A stretch of DNA of 64,000 bases from Planctomycetota bacterium (GTDB lineage: Bacteria; Planctomycetota; Phycisphaerae; Phycisphaerales; SM1A02). Position 1 is the stretch's first letter. Each line of letters opens with the position of its first letter. Positions 43,430-54,200 of this stretch are shown here, one piece after another. A program made the translations under genes and the position numbers. A model generated the notes under the pieces. The model saw only the letters and a program-made list of their open reading frames with translations. It was not told where the DNA came from and made no database searches. The stretch is from the NCBI GenBank assembly GCA_009926625.1, contig RFON01000001.1, positions 62,001 to 126,000 on the forward strand. The letters are read 5' to 3'.

Positions 43430-44409
43430 CCTCTGCTCCTTGTGGGTGAGGCTTCGCCGCCAGCAAGCCGGTCGAGGCCCGCGAGCGCGCGGCGCTCATC
43501 GTCCGCCAATTCCGATTGTCGTCGCGCGAGCACGACTGCTCCGAGCATCGCCATCAGCAGGATCACGCCCGCCAGTTCCAAGCTGACGGGAAAACGCGTC
43601 ACGAGCGACATGCCGACGCGCGAAGTGTTGTCGGGCAGCAGGCTTGGCGAAAGGATGAGGTCGCTCGGCGCATCGGCATCGTTGCGCTTGACGGAGACAA
43701 CAGCAGTGAAGTCGCGCTGCGCCTCGATCCACTGTCCATTGGACCGCGGCACGACGCTGGACACCTGCGGATCGATTCGCCGCGCACGTTCCAAGAGAGC
43801 GTCGGGCATCCGACCGAGGTCATTCCAACCACGCGCGACCGCCGCGGATTGATCAACAGCCGAATCGGCGGTGCTGCGGGGAGGCGCGAAGATCACCGAC
43901 CCAAGCACCGCAAGAAGGACGAATCCGCAAGTCACGGCAGCCGCGGGTTCCCGCGCCACTCGGTCGTATTCCACCGCGTCGGCTCCGCCCGTGTCGGAGG
44001 GGGACTGCTGCGCGAGCATGAGCACGAACAGGTAGGTGATCAGGATCGCTCCCGCGTACACGATCACCAGTGAAAACGCGACGAATTCGGCACTGAGAAG
44101 CACATACAGCGCGGCACCGCTGATCACGACGAGCACGAAGTAGAGCGCGCTGTACACGGGTCGGTGGTGGGTGATGACTCGAACCGCGGCGGCCACGGAG
44201 ATGAATGCGCAAAGTGCAGTCATCCCCACATTGCCGAGTGCGCTCTCTGGAACGGGAATCGCGCGAACGATGGTGACCAGGATCCAAGCAATGGATGCGA
44301 GCCCAAGCACCGTCCCTGCGGTGCGCACCTTTCTCGCGCCTGGCAGCAGCAGCATGAGAAGTGCCACGGCAGCAGCAGCACATGCGGCATAGAAGATCGT
44401 CGGGACCAT
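43426..44409 (-). CDS. nuoJ: NADH-quinone oxidoreductase subunit J, long form
   Basis: 327 residues from the ATG at 44409, against about 165-200 in most bacteria. The first four helices contain HHRPVYSALYFVLVVISGAALYVLLSAEFVAFSLVIVYAGAILITYLFVLML, the conserved core with the pi-bulge helix. About 110 extracytoplasmic residues rich in Asp, Ser and Arg are inserted before the last helix (LELAGVILLMAMLGAVVL). First gene of the nuoJKLMN cluster; subunits A-I are not in the window. Confidence 0.9.
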   Translation of the reverse strand: MVPTIFYAACAAAAVALLMLLLPGARKVRTAGTVLGLASIAWILVTIVRAIPVPESALGNVGMTALCAFISVAAAVRVITHHRPVYSALYFVLVVISGAALYVLLSAEFVAFSLVIVYAGAILITYLFVLMLAQQSPSDTGGADAVEYDRVAREPAAAVTCGFVLLAVLGSVIFAPPRSTADSAVDQSAAVARGWNDLGRMPDALLERARRIDPQVSSVVPRSNGQWIEAQRDFTAVVSVKRNDADAPSDLILSPSLLPDNTSRVGMSLVTRFPVSLELAGVILLMAMLGAVVLARRQSELADDERRALAGLDRLAGGEASPTRSRG

Positions 44410-44531
44410 GAGAGTGTGACTGCTCGCTCGAAAGAATGAGGGTATGAACGCACATCCATGTGCGCGGCGACGAAAGATAGGGGCGATCGTCCGAACCTGC
44501 AACGAAGCAGGGCACTACCATTCACTGCGGC

Positions 44532-45149
44532 ATGTCCGCGCTGCGCCGAACTTTGCCCAACGCCATCACGCTGGCGAGGCTTGTCCTTGCGCTGGCATTC
44601 TTCTGGGTTGCGGGCAGCCTCGACACTGGCGATGCCGCTGACCCGACCCGCGCATGGGTGGCAGTGTGGATGTTTGTTGTCGCTGCCTTGAGCGACATCC
44701 TCGATGGCTACTTGGCGCGGCGATGGCAGGTTGTGACGACCTTTGGCCGCATCCTCGATCCTGTGGTGGACAAGGTTCTCGTGATCGGCGGGCTCATCCT
44801 CCTGTGCGCAGCGCCACTTGCTCCCGCGAGCCACGTTGTTCCATGGATGGTGATCCTGGTGGTGACCCGCGAACTGCTCGTCACCAGTGTGCGGGCCGTG
44901 CTCGAAGCGCAGGGGATCTCTTTTGCCGCCGATCGTTTCGGGAAGTTCAAGATGTTCGTGCAGTGCGTCGCGGTGCCGTTCTGCCTCGGTGCAGCGGCCA
45001 TTCCGAACCTTCGCCAGAGCAGCGCCTTCATGCAGTCGACCGATGCACTTGTGTGGCTGATGGTGGCGGTGACCGCTGGAAGCGTTCTGCCCTACCTGCT
45101 GCGTGCGGCGGTGATCTTGCGGTCGAATGTCGTGGGACGCGCAGCATGA
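44532..45149 (+). CDS. pgsA: CDP-diacylglycerol-glycerol-3-phosphate phosphatidyltransferase
   Basis: 205 residues with about six helices. The CDP-alcohol phosphotransferase motif is complete: DILDGYLARR followed by FGRILDPVVDKV (D-G-x2-A-R-x8-G-x3-D-x3-D). It makes phosphatidylglycerophosphate from CDP-diacylglycerol and glycerol-3-phosphate, the first step to phosphatidylglycerol and cardiolipin. Its stop overlaps the start of pgpA (ATGA), which catalyses the next step. Divergent from nuoJ. Confidence 0.93.
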   Translation: MSALRRTLPNAITLARLVLALAFFWVAGSLDTGDAADPTRAWVAVWMFVVAALSDILDGYLARRWQVVTTFGRILDPVVDKVLVIGGLILLCAAPLAPASHVVPWMVILVVTRELLVTSVRAVLEAQGISFAADRFGKFKMFVQCVAVPFCLGAAAIPNLRQSSAFMQSTDALVWLMVAVTAGSVLPYLLRAAVILRSNVVGRAA

Positions 45150-45706
45150 CAAGCGGGCAGCGAATGCCGAAGGCTGGGCTTGGCTTCTGGCGGACAGCGG
45201 TCGTCACCTCGTTCGGGCTTGGCCTCCTTCGTCCTGCGTCGGGTTCGTGGGGCTCACTCCCGCCGCCCGCGCTGGTGCTTGCGCTGGTGTGGTTGGAGCT
45301 GCCTTGGTGGAGCGTGACTGTGATGCTTGCTGCGCTCGCCGCACTCTCGACGATCGGATGCATCGCTTTCGGCGACGCTGCAGAGCAGGCATTCGACGCG
45401 AAGGATCCGTCATCGGTCGTGCTCGATGAGACTGCAGGCTGCGCAGTCACATTGTTGGCAGTGCCCTGGTGGATGGTCCTCACGAGCGACGGCAGCGCAC
45501 TCTCGCGGGCCGCACTGATTGGAGCCGTCGGCTTCTTCTTCTTCCGAGTCTTCGATGTCTGGAAGCCAGGATTCGTCAGCGACTTGCAAGCGCAGCGGGG
45601 CGGATGGGGAATCGTGCTCGACGATCTTGCTGCAGGCGCATGGGCGTGGCCGCCCACGATCATTTCATGCGCGGTGGCACTGCGGATGTTCCCGGTTGTC
45701 GGCTGA
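45146..45706 (+). CDS. pgpA: Phosphatidylglycerophosphatase A
   Basis: 186 residues from the ATG at 45146. Conserved motifs are GLGLLRPASGSWGSLPPP, DETAGCAVTLLAVPW, FFRVFDVWKPG and GIVLDDLAAG, with acidic residues expected at the metal site. It removes the phosphate from phosphatidylglycerophosphate, completing phosphatidylglycerol synthesis at the membrane. Overlaps pgsA. Confidence 0.9.
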   Translation: MTSGQRMPKAGLGFWRTAVVTSFGLGLLRPASGSWGSLPPPALVLALVWLELPWWSVTVMLAALAALSTIGCIAFGDAAEQAFDAKDPSSVVLDETAGCAVTLLAVPWWMVLTSDGSALSRAALIGAVGFFFFRVFDVWKPGFVSDLQAQRGGWGIVLDDLAAGAWAWPPTIISCAVALRMFPVVG

Positions 45707-45760
45707 TCCCAGGCGCAGCAGCGCGCAGGCGCGAGAGCCCGTGCACGAGTGCGAGTGCCG

Positions 45761-46222
45761 TCAGAGCGGCCGCACGGTGCGCATGTCGTTGCGCGACTCA
45801 AGGACGGTACGGAGGTTGCACAAGTACCAGCGCCAACTCTCACCGTCCTCGGCCATGGCGATCAGCGACTCCGCTTCCGCGGCGATCGGGCCCATCCGCA
45901 GAATGACCTCGGCGCCCTCCTCCACCGCCGGCTTCACCGTCCAATCGATTGGAATCGTGTGGTCACCGCTTCGCGCAGGCCACGCCCAGGACACGCTGCC
46001 GCCCGCATCGAAAGCGGTGATCCCGATGGTGAGCGTTCGGCGGAACTTCCGATCCCAACCCAACACGATGGAACCGCCGGCCCGAAGATCAATGCGGGCC
46101 GCAACAGGAAACCAGCGGGTCAGTCCAGCTTCGGTCGTCAGTGCGGCAAACACCTCCTCGGGATGCGCAGCAATGGTCTCGCGCAGCACCGTCCACACAC
46201 CCTGTTCGTCCTGTACCACCAT
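45761..46222 (-). CDS. SRPBCC-fold (AHSA1-like) protein
   Basis: 153 residues, with GGAGTAACG directly before the ATG at 46222. The pattern TIAAHPEEVFAALTTEAGLTRWFPVAARIDLRAGG followed by SVSWAWPA and a C-terminal long helix fits the AHSA1 branch of the START/Bet v1-like fold, which binds small hydrophobic ligands. No catalytic residues are assigned to this branch. Probably cytoplasmic; ligand unknown. It lies just downstream of lysA with a 44-base gap. Confidence 0.85.
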   Translation of the reverse strand: MVVQDEQGVWTVLRETIAAHPEEVFAALTTEAGLTRWFPVAARIDLRAGGSIVLGWDRKFRRTLTIGITAFDAGGSVSWAWPARSGDHTIPIDWTVKPAVEEGAEVILRMGPIAAEAESLIAMAEDGESWRWYLCNLRTVLESRNDMRTVRPL

Positions 46223-46266
46223 CGTTACTCCTTCGTTCTCAACCCTTCATGCAAACGCCGACACGC

Positions 46267-47556
46267 TCATGCAGTCTCATGACGAATCAAATCTTCATAC
46301 GACTCGCGCGAACGAATCGTTCGGTGCGAGGTGCCGTTGACCAACACCTCGGCCGGCAGGGGATGACTGTTGTAGCGGCTCGCCATTGCCATTCCATAGG
46401 CACCGGCGGTGAATACTGCCAGAAGATCGCCCCGTTGGACGGGCGGCAGCAGGCGGTCCTCGGCGATGAAATCGCCCGTTTCGCAGAGGGGCCCCACCAC
46501 TTCCGTACGCACAAGCCCTGGAAGCACAAGTTCCCGCGCGCGCCGCTCGGGGACAAGTCCTGCAGCGGGCTCGGTCGGCCAGACAAAGTGGAACGCCCCG
46601 TAGTGGGACGGGCGGAGGAGGGCGTTCATGCCCGCATCGCAGATTGCAAAGCGCCGGTCGCCCGATTGCTTGACATACTCCACCCGCGTCAGCAGGATGC
46701 CGGCATTCGCCGCGATGGTTCGACCTGGCTCGAGAACGATCCGTAGCCCCGCCTTCACGCGGTCGTGCAGCAAAGGCACGATGGCTGTGGCATAGTCCGC
46801 CGCAAGGGGTGATTGGTCGCTCTCGTAATCCGCACCGAATCCGCCTCCAAGGTCAAGTGTGTCGATCTGGAAGCCGCGGCGCGCAAGGTCATCGATCAAT
46901 GCCAGTGCCTTTCGCACGCTCTCGAGGTACGGCGCGGTGGTGTAGACCGGCGAACCGATGTGCAGGTGGATGCCCGTGAGCGCGATGTGGGGATTGCTCC
47001 CAAACGCATCGAAGAACGCGACCGCACGCTCAAGGTCCACGCCGAACTTGCTTTCGCGCTTGCCCGTGGTCGTGTAGCGGTGCGTTTTCGGGTCCACATC
47101 TGGATTCACGCGCAGCGCCGCACGGACGCGCACGCCGAGTCCCTGCGCAATCCTCGCGAGGTTCTCGCACTCCATCTCGCTCTCGACGTTGAACAGTCCG
47201 ATCTTCGCTCGCAGCGCACTCTCGATCTCGCGGTCGCTCTTGCCGACGCCTGCGTACACGATCCGCTCGGGCGGAACACCTGCGCGGCCTGCGCGGAACA
47301 GTTCGCCTCCCGATACCACATCCATCCCGGCCCCGAGTGATGCGAGCAGCGACAACACTGCGACATTCGAACAGCACTTCACGGAGTAGCAGATGAGCGG
47401 ATCCAGGTCTCGGAACGCTGCGTGCAGGCGCGTGTAATGCTCGCGCAGCGTGCACGACGAGTAGATGTAGCACGGTGTGCCAACGGCTTCGGCAATGCTG
47501 GGGACCGGCACATCCTCACAGTGCAGCGAACCGTTGATGTAGCGGAAGTGGTCCAT
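46267..47556 (-). CDS. lysA: Diaminopimelate decarboxylase
   Basis: 429 residues. A PLP-dependent alanine-racemase-type barrel with the cofactor Lys in CYSVKCCSNVAVL (near residue 60), LTGIHLHIGSPVY, the Gly-rich DLGGGFGADY phosphate loop, EPGRTIAANAG, and CDAGMNALLRPSHYGAFH near the C-terminus with GPLCETGDFIA supplying the substrate Cys. It converts meso-diaminopimelate to lysine, the last step of lysine synthesis. In the motif following the Lys, CC replaces the usual AN. Appears separate from neighbouring genes in function. Confidence 0.95.
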   Translation of the reverse strand: MDHFRYINGSLHCEDVPVPSIAEAVGTPCYIYSSCTLREHYTRLHAAFRDLDPLICYSVKCCSNVAVLSLLASLGAGMDVVSGGELFRAGRAGVPPERIVYAGVGKSDREIESALRAKIGLFNVESEMECENLARIAQGLGVRVRAALRVNPDVDPKTHRYTTTGKRESKFGVDLERAVAFFDAFGSNPHIALTGIHLHIGSPVYTTAPYLESVRKALALIDDLARRGFQIDTLDLGGGFGADYESDQSPLAADYATAIVPLLHDRVKAGLRIVLEPGRTIAANAGILLTRVEYVKQSGDRRFAICDAGMNALLRPSHYGAFHFVWPTEPAAGLVPERRARELVLPGLVRTEVVGPLCETGDFIAEDRLLPPVQRGDLLAVFTAGAYGMAMASRYNSHPLPAEVLVNGTSHRTIRSRESYEDLIRHETA

Positions 47557-47600
47557 GCGAGGGACGAGTCAGGCGAAGCATAGGTGCGCGGGCGCAGGGA

Positions 47601-48425
47601 TCAGGCAGTGGTCTGCGGTTGTTGCGGCGCTGGCTTGGCAGCATCCTTCGGGCGCATCTGGAACGCCCATCCGCCGAGGGCGAGCGCTCCACCGAGGAAC
47701 ACCCATCCGAGCGGATGCGCTGGCGATCGCACTGCGGGGATCCATGCTTCCATCAGCGGCAGACCGCAGCCGAGCAGGAGCATCGCACCAAGAACAGCCG
47801 CCGCCGCTGCGTTGGCCGCTTTCGCAAACAGCAGGCCGATCCCAAGACCCACGGCCGCGCCAGCAGCCGTTGCCGCGATGAGAAAGGTGCGCGTCGGTCC
47901 AGGCACACCATCGAGTCGTTCCATGAGCAGCACATGGAGTCGTCCGCCCGCTCCTGCGAGCGCAGGAAGCGTTCCATCCAATCGCGACTGTCCGCGTGCA
48001 TCGCCCACGATCTGCCACACGGCACCGCTGAGGCCACTGCGCGCGGCGCGGATGGACTGCCGTGCTTGCGCTTGGGTGCCGATGGCGTGAACGGAGTCCG
48101 CTTGCATCGGCAGTTGGGTGGGTGCGACGCCGCGTTCCACCAGGACGCCAGCGAGCAATGTCAACAGCACGGCACATGCGGCAGCAAAGCCGATCGCCAC
48201 AGCCAATCGCACGAAGAGCGCGCCGAGTGCAGCGCCAGCGACTGCGCTCAGTCCAGCACCGACGAGCGGGTGCCAGTCTGGCAGCACCGCTGCCTGCACG
48301 AAGCCGCCCGCCATCCATCCAAGAAGCGCACCAGTCAGCGCGGCAACGAACGGCAGCAGTGCGCCGCCGCACAGGATGAGCACGCACCCAATGACAGCAA
48401 GAGCCAGAAGCACGAGGGATGCCAC
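47601..48425 (-). CDS. Polytopic membrane protein of unknown function
   Basis: 274 residues from a GTG at 48425. About three to four Ala-, Gly- and Leu-rich helices lie in the first 95 residues, followed by an extracytoplasmic or cytoplasmic loop (about 95-175, with [21 protein letters not shown]) and three more helices to the C-terminus. The tail ([16 protein letters not shown]) is low-complexity. No ligand or catalytic motif is visible, and I do not recognise the family. It lies upstream of lysA on the same strand and is divergent from the YyaL-type gene. Confidence 0.75.
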   Translation of the reverse strand: MASLVLLALAVIGCVLILCGGALLPFVAALTGALLGWMAGGFVQAAVLPDWHPLVGAGLSAVAGAALGALFVRLAVAIGFAAACAVLLTLLAGVLVERGVAPTQLPMQADSVHAIGTQAQARQSIRAARSGLSGAVWQIVGDARGQSRLDGTLPALAGAGGRLHVLLMERLDGVPGPTRTFLIAATAAGAAVGLGIGLLFAKAANAAAAAVLGAMLLLGCGLPLMEAWIPAVRSPAHPLGWVFLGGALALGGWAFQMRPKDAAKPAPQQPQTTA

Positions 48426-48495
48426 GACTACAGTATCGGCCCTTGGTGCTGCTTCACTTTGCCATTGCTTCCCGAACTCCGCAGGTCACCTCGTG

Positions 48496-50721
48496 ATGGC
48501 AAACCCGCAGCCGTCCCGCGAACGCCTCGCCGGCAGCAACAGCCCGTATCTGCTGCAGCATGCCGCCAATCCGGTCGACTGGTGGGTGTGGGGCGGTGCT
48601 GCGTTCGAAGAAGCAAGACGGCGAGATGTCCCCATCCTGCTGTCCATCGGTTATGCGACTTGCCACTGGTGCCATGTCATGGCGCGGGAGAGTTTCGAAT
48701 CGGAAGGAACGGCCCAGCAGATGAACGCGCATTTCGTGTGCGTGAAGGTGGACCGCGAGCAACACCCAGCCGTTGACGACCTGACGATGCAAGCGTGTCA
48801 GTTGTTCACGGCTGCAACCGAAGGACGCGCCAGCGGGGGGTGGCCGCTGACCGCGTTTCTCGAACCGCGGGAGGGGCGGCCATTCTTTGTGGGCACCTAC
48901 TTTCCGCCGACGCCCGCGTTTGGTCGCGCGAGTTTTTCCCAGGTACTCCGTGCGATCGCCGAAGCATGGGCGACGCGGCGAAGCGATCTGCTTGAGCAGG
49001 GTCGCCGCTTGTCCGATGCGGTGGTCGATGCCCTCGCGCGAAGCGACGCGCCGCAGTCCATTCCAGTTGGGGCGCTCGCGCGGGCGCGAGAGGCGCTCTT
49101 GCGATCGTTCGATGCGGTTGAAGGCGGCTTCGGCGGCGCACCGAAGTTTCCGCAGCCCTGCTTGATCGGGCTGCTCGCTGGAGATCCAAGCGCATCGGCG
49201 CAGAACGCGGTCCACCACACGCTGACGCGCATGGCGCTCGGCGGCATCCACGACCATGTGGCTGGCGGGTTTCATCGGTATGCCGTGGACGACACTTGGA
49301 CGGTGCCGCACTTCGAGAAGATGCTGTACGACCAAGCGCTCCTCACGCCCCTTTACGCGAGGTTCGCCGTGGCATCGGACGACGCCTGGCTTCGAGGCGT
49401 CTGTGAACGCACCCTCGAGTTCGTCGACCGCGAACTCTCGCTGCCAGCTGGCGGTTTCTTCTGTGCACTCGATGCCGATGTCGATCACAGAGAGGGAGCG
49501 GGGCATGTCTGGCAACCCTCCGCAGCGCGCGAGTCGCTCGAGTCGAGCGGGTTGAATGAGGCTGACTGCGCCTTCGTCCTTGCTGCGCTTGGACTCGACG
49601 ACCCACCGAACTTTCGGGACCCGCATCACCCCGAAGACCCGCCGGCATGGGTGATTCGGTGCACACATCCGTCGCTGGCAGTCGACGCGCGCGTGCAACG
49701 CGGGCTCGAGGCGCTGCACCGCACGCGACGCGGTTGGGCGCAGCCGATGCGTGACGACAAGGTGCTCCTCTGTTGGAACGCGCTCATGATCAGCGCGCTT
49801 GCTGAGTGTGGGGTGACGCTTCAGCGCGCTGCGCACATCGAGCGTGCAGCGTCTGCGCTTCGGTGGACATTCGATCACCTGCGGACTGGCGGTCACTGGC
49901 AACGCTGCTGGCGCGAGGGACACGCATCGACGGATGTTGCCCTCGAAGATCTCGCGGCCCTCGTCATGGCATGCGTACGAGTGTCCGATGCAACAAGCGA
50001 CACCGCATGGCTGCAGCGCGCACGCGAGGTGTACGCGCACGCGCGCGGCATGTTCTTTGCCGAAGCGAACGCTCGCTGGAGCGATGCACGCGAGGGCACT
50101 TCGCTCCTGTATGTCCGCCCATCATCGCTCCACGATGGCGCAGTGCCATCAGGTACAAGCCTCATGCTGGATGCGCTGACCGCCCTTGTGCTGCGAGGCG
50201 GAAGCGAGCAACTGAGGAACGATCTCGTGCGCAGTGTTCGTGCGATCGCTGTCACATTCGACCGCACACCGCTGGCGATGGCCTATGCGCTGCCATTGAT
50301 GGACCACTGGTCAACGGTGCTTCCCGAAGTCTTCACTGGCGACAACCGTGCAGTAACCCCAACAGCTGATCGCGCGCGGTCCAGCCTTGGGATCGAAGCC
50401 TGGACGAGCGGCGGAAGGCTTTGGATCAGGGTCCCAGCGGGGCTCGAGGTGCGTTCCACGGATCAGCAGGTCGGCGGACTCCGCGTCATCGGCGGGGATG
50501 GCAGCGCGATCGCGGTGCGTGCACATCACATCGCGCGAAGTGATGCGGATGGCGGATGGCTGCAGGGAACTGTCGAACTGGTCAGCAGCGAGCTGGTGCA
50601 GCAGGCACGCGTGTCGCTACGACTCAGTGCGTGCGGGAACGGCGTGTGCCATGCGGAAGAGTCCATCGAACTTGTCTCCATGGCAGAGGCAGGGAACGGA
50701 TTGGATCCTGCGACGACCTGA
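48496..50721 (+). CDS. YyaL/SSP411-type thioredoxin-domain protein
   Basis: 741 residues from the ATG at 48496 (a GTG lies directly before it). The N-terminal DUF255 thioredoxin-like domain ([56 protein letters not shown]) holds a CHWCH motif in place of the usual CxxC. The remaining about 560 residues form an alpha/alpha toroid ([38 protein letters not shown]) like that of glycosidases and epimerases. Biochemical role is not established in the family. A downstream asparaginase-like gene follows after 20 bases. Confidence 0.93.
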   Translation: MANPQPSRERLAGSNSPYLLQHAANPVDWWVWGGAAFEEARRRDVPILLSIGYATCHWCHVMARESFESEGTAQQMNAHFVCVKVDREQHPAVDDLTMQACQLFTAATEGRASGGWPLTAFLEPREGRPFFVGTYFPPTPAFGRASFSQVLRAIAEAWATRRSDLLEQGRRLSDAVVDALARSDAPQSIPVGALARAREALLRSFDAVEGGFGGAPKFPQPCLIGLLAGDPSASAQNAVHHTLTRMALGGIHDHVAGGFHRYAVDDTWTVPHFEKMLYDQALLTPLYARFAVASDDAWLRGVCERTLEFVDRELSLPAGGFFCALDADVDHREGAGHVWQPSAARESLESSGLNEADCAFVLAALGLDDPPNFRDPHHPEDPPAWVIRCTHPSLAVDARVQRGLEALHRTRRGWAQPMRDDKVLLCWNALMISALAECGVTLQRAAHIERAASALRWTFDHLRTGGHWQRCWREGHASTDVALEDLAALVMACVRVSDATSDTAWLQRAREVYAHARGMFFAEANARWSDAREGTSLLYVRPSSLHDGAVPSGTSLMLDALTALVLRGGSEQLRNDLVRSVRAIAVTFDRTPLAMAYALPLMDHWSTVLPEVFTGDNRAVTPTADRARSSLGIEAWTSGGRLWIRVPAGLEVRSTDQQVGGLRVIGGDGSAIAVRAHHIARSDADGGWLQGTVELVSSELVQQARVSLRLSACGNGVCHAEESIELVSMAEAGNGLDPATT

Positions 50722-50741
50722 TCGGCGGAAGTGACTCACCC

Positions 50742-51257
50742 ATGTTTCAACTCCTCATCATCTCGACTGGCGGCACGATCGAAAAGACATACTGCGAACT
50801 TGCAGGCACGATGGCCAACCAAGTGAGCGTGCTTGATGTCATGCTTGCATCACTGCAGCTTCCAGGCGTTCAGGTCGAACGACTGCCGCTCATGAACAAG
50901 GACAGCTTGGAGATGACAGCGGAGGATCACCAGCACATCGTGCGTGCCGCGGTCGACGGGGCGCGGCTCCATGACGGCATTGTCATCGTGCATGGGACCG
51001 ACAGGCTCGCCGTGACGGGCGAAGCGCTGCACGCGCGCTGGGTGGAGCCACCTGCACTACGCGTGCCCGTCGTGTTGACGGGAGCGATGCGCCCCTGGGA
51101 ACTCCGCACGACGGATGCGCTCCAGAATCTCACCGAAGCGATCATGGCGACCCAACTCCTGCCAGCTGGTGTGTACGCCGTGCTGCATGGGCAAGCGCTC
51201 AAGTTCCCCGGCGTCCAGAAGGACATCGACCGCGGGACATTCGTTGCCGGCGGGTGA
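50742..51257 (+). CDS. Single-domain asparaginase-like protein
   Basis: 171 residues, about half the size of normal L-asparaginases (about 330). Only the N-terminal domain is present, with the first catalytic loop ISTGGTIEKTY, the second VIVHGTDRLAVTGEAL, and VPVVLTGAMRPWE. The C-terminal domain that completes the active site across the dimer is absent, and no remnant follows before smc on the other strand. It may be a stand-alone member of the one-domain family or a truncation; the frame ends cleanly in a TGA. Confidence 0.8.
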   Translation: MFQLLIISTGGTIEKTYCELAGTMANQVSVLDVMLASLQLPGVQVERLPLMNKDSLEMTAEDHQHIVRAAVDGARLHDGIVIVHGTDRLAVTGEALHARWVEPPALRVPVVLTGAMRPWELRTTDALQNLTEAIMATQLLPAGVYAVLHGQALKFPGVQKDIDRGTFVAGG

Positions 51258-51268
51258 TGTGATTCCGA

Positions 51269-54200
51269 TCAGTTCTGCGACGCAGCGCGCGAAATGCGCT
51301 CGGCCGCGTTCTCCGATTCGTCAGCCCGCTCCAGTTCGTCGGCAACAACGGAATCGGCGATCCGCCCACCCGCACCGACCTGTTCGAAGCGAACGGTCAC
51401 ACGCTTGGATACCCCGCGCTGTGGCATCGTCACACCGTGAAGTCGATGGCATGCCTGCATCGTGCGCTTGTGATGGGTGATGACGATGAAGTGGCTCTGA
51501 TCGAGGAATCCGTTGAGCGCGTGGCAGAACCGCTCCACATTCGCCTCGTCAAGTGCGGCATCGACTTCGTCGAGGATGCAGAAGGGGGCTGGCTTGCTCT
51601 TGAAGATGGCCAACAGAAGCGCCACCGTCGTCATCGACTTCTCGCCGCCGGACAGTTGCGTGATGACACGCGGCTCCTTGCCGGGTGGCTTTGCACGAAT
51701 CTCGATGCCCGATTGCAGCCAATCCACTTGGCCATCCTCGCCAGGCAGCAGGTACATGTCTGCACTGCCGCCACCAAAGAGCCGGCGGAACATTCCCTGT
51801 GTTCCACCGAAGTTCTCCCGAACGGTGTTGAATGTTTCCTCGAAGCGCACACGGCTCGTTGCATCGAGTTCAGCGACGAGGCGCTCAAGGTGTCCCTTCG
51901 CCGAATCGATGTCGACGAGCTGGTTCGCCATGTCAACGGTGCGTGTCTCCAAATCGTTCAGTTCCGTCATCGAATCGAGGTTGACATTGCCGAGCGAGCG
52001 AATCTCCTCGCGAAGCTGCTCTGCTTCCTGCACCGCAACGGAACGATCCGTCAGCACAAACGCACCCGACGCGCGCTCCGCGATGTGCGAATCCCACAGC
52101 GTCTCCAGTTCCACCCCAAGCTCCTCGCGAGCCTGACCGAGCAGCGTGTCAAGGCGCATCGCGCACTCGCGCCGCGCCAGTTCCGCCTCACTCCACGCTC
52201 GCTCCCTGTTGGCAGCCTGCTCGCGCACCTCACGCAGCGACTCGCCCGCCCGATCGTTCGCCATGACCGCCTCCGAAAGGGTCTGGGCAAGATCCGCGAG
52301 CTGAACCGCGACAGCATCATGTCGCTGCTGGGAAGCGGTGACCTGGGCGCGCGTTTCCGTGATCGATTCCTCGAGCGTCTCGATGTGCGCCTCGCGCCGA
52401 CGCAACTGGTCCTCGGCGGTGACCCGCTGGCGCTGCGTTTCGCCAAGCGCAGTTTCCGTCAGCGACCATTCGCTGCGCGCAACCTGTAACCCGCTCGATG
52501 CCGATCCCAGATCAAGCTTGGCAGTCCCGAGCGCCTCCTGCGCCGCGTCGAGGCGCGCCTGCGCAGTTGATGCCTCTGCGCGAGCCTTGGATGCATTGTC
52601 GTCCGCGGCAGCCAGTTCCGTCGCTGCCGCGTCGATGCGAGCAGTGATCTGTGCCAACTCGTCCTGGGCTGTGGCAAGGCGCCGCGCAGCCTCCGACTCA
52701 CTGAATCGCTGCGTGGCACGCTCGCGTTCGAGGCGCGTCATCAACTGCTCCGCCCGATCAGCCTGGAACTCCGCTTCGATGGATGCGCGCCGCGCAATCT
52801 GCAGGTCACGGTCGAGCCCGTCCGACCGCTCCTGCGCTGCGCTTCCAAGCGCTGCAACCCTGCTTGCCTCCGCCTGCACTTCAGCCATGCGCGCCGCGAG
52901 CACCTGCGCGGACTCTGACAGTTCGGTCAACTCTGCACGGCGAATGACGGAGCCGCCGCCGCCGCTTCGCAGCTTGCCGACGGTCACCGCTCCGAGCGAG
53001 TCCACCACATCACCGGCGACCGTGACGCAGCGCGTTCCAGGCCCACCCTCGGTGCAGCGTCGCTGTGCCTCTTCCACATCCTGCACGAGCCACACGCCGC
53101 CGAGCAGCGAATCCACGAGTGCTTGAACACCGCCCGAGACGCGCACAACTGACGAGAGGGCTCGCGCCCCCGTCAGCGCTGCGGGCGCAGCAAACGCTGA
53201 ATGAGTCGCCGCTGGAACAAAGGTCACACGCCCATCGAGTTCGCGCGCATGGGCGAGCAGGGGAAGCGCCGACAGCGCGGGCGCATCCACGACAAGGCAT
53301 TCGAGCCAGTTTCCGAGCACCGCCTCCACGGCAATCGCATGCGTTCGATCGGTCGACAGGAGATCGCCGAGCGCACCTCGCACGCCAGGGAACCGCTGGG
53401 AATCGGCAAGGACGGAGCGTGCCGCACCGCCAAGTCCTTCGCGCGATGCCTCCATCTCCTCGAGCAGCGCACGGCGACTTTCAATGCGAGTGCGTTCTTC
53501 ACGAAGCGCCGTCAACCGCTCGGCGATGCCCACGCCCTCTTCGCCGTAACTCTCCACCGACCGCAATTCGGCCGTGACCTGCTCCTGCAGTTGGTCGGCG
53601 CGTGCCTGCGCCTCCATCTGCCGAGCACGCGCCGCATCGCGCGCGATCACCTGCGCCGCAGCCTCGCGCTCCAGTTCGCCACTGCGCGACTGCAAACGCT
53701 CGGATTCTGCGGCCACGCCCTGCACGCGCTCTTGGGCCGCATGGCGACGCGCCTCAAGTCGCGCACTTTCCCGCTCGAGCGTGAGGTGCTGTTCACGCCA
53801 CTGGAGGTCCGCGCTGCGGGCGGAAGCGGCATCAGCCGCGCATGTCGAGCGCGCCTCTTCCAGCGCACCCATGCGTTCCTCGCACACGCGCACCTGTTCG
53901 CCGGCGCGCACAACGCTCTCCTTCAGTTGCTCGAGCGCCGCGGCATGTTGTGCGACCCGCGCATCAAGCGCTCCCATGGCAGCCGCATCCTGCTGCAGCG
54001 ATGCCCGCGTGTCGCGAATGGCAGACTCCGTGAATTCGATCCGCTGTTGCAACTGCTTGATCGCCGCAGCCGCCTCAAGGCGGTCGCGCTCGAGGCGCTG
54101 TTGCTGCACCATGATCGCATCTCGAGCGGCTTCCCGCTCACGCTTCTCGTGCTCCGCCTGCTCAATCGCAGCCGAAAGCCCATCGCGCGCAACGGCGGCA

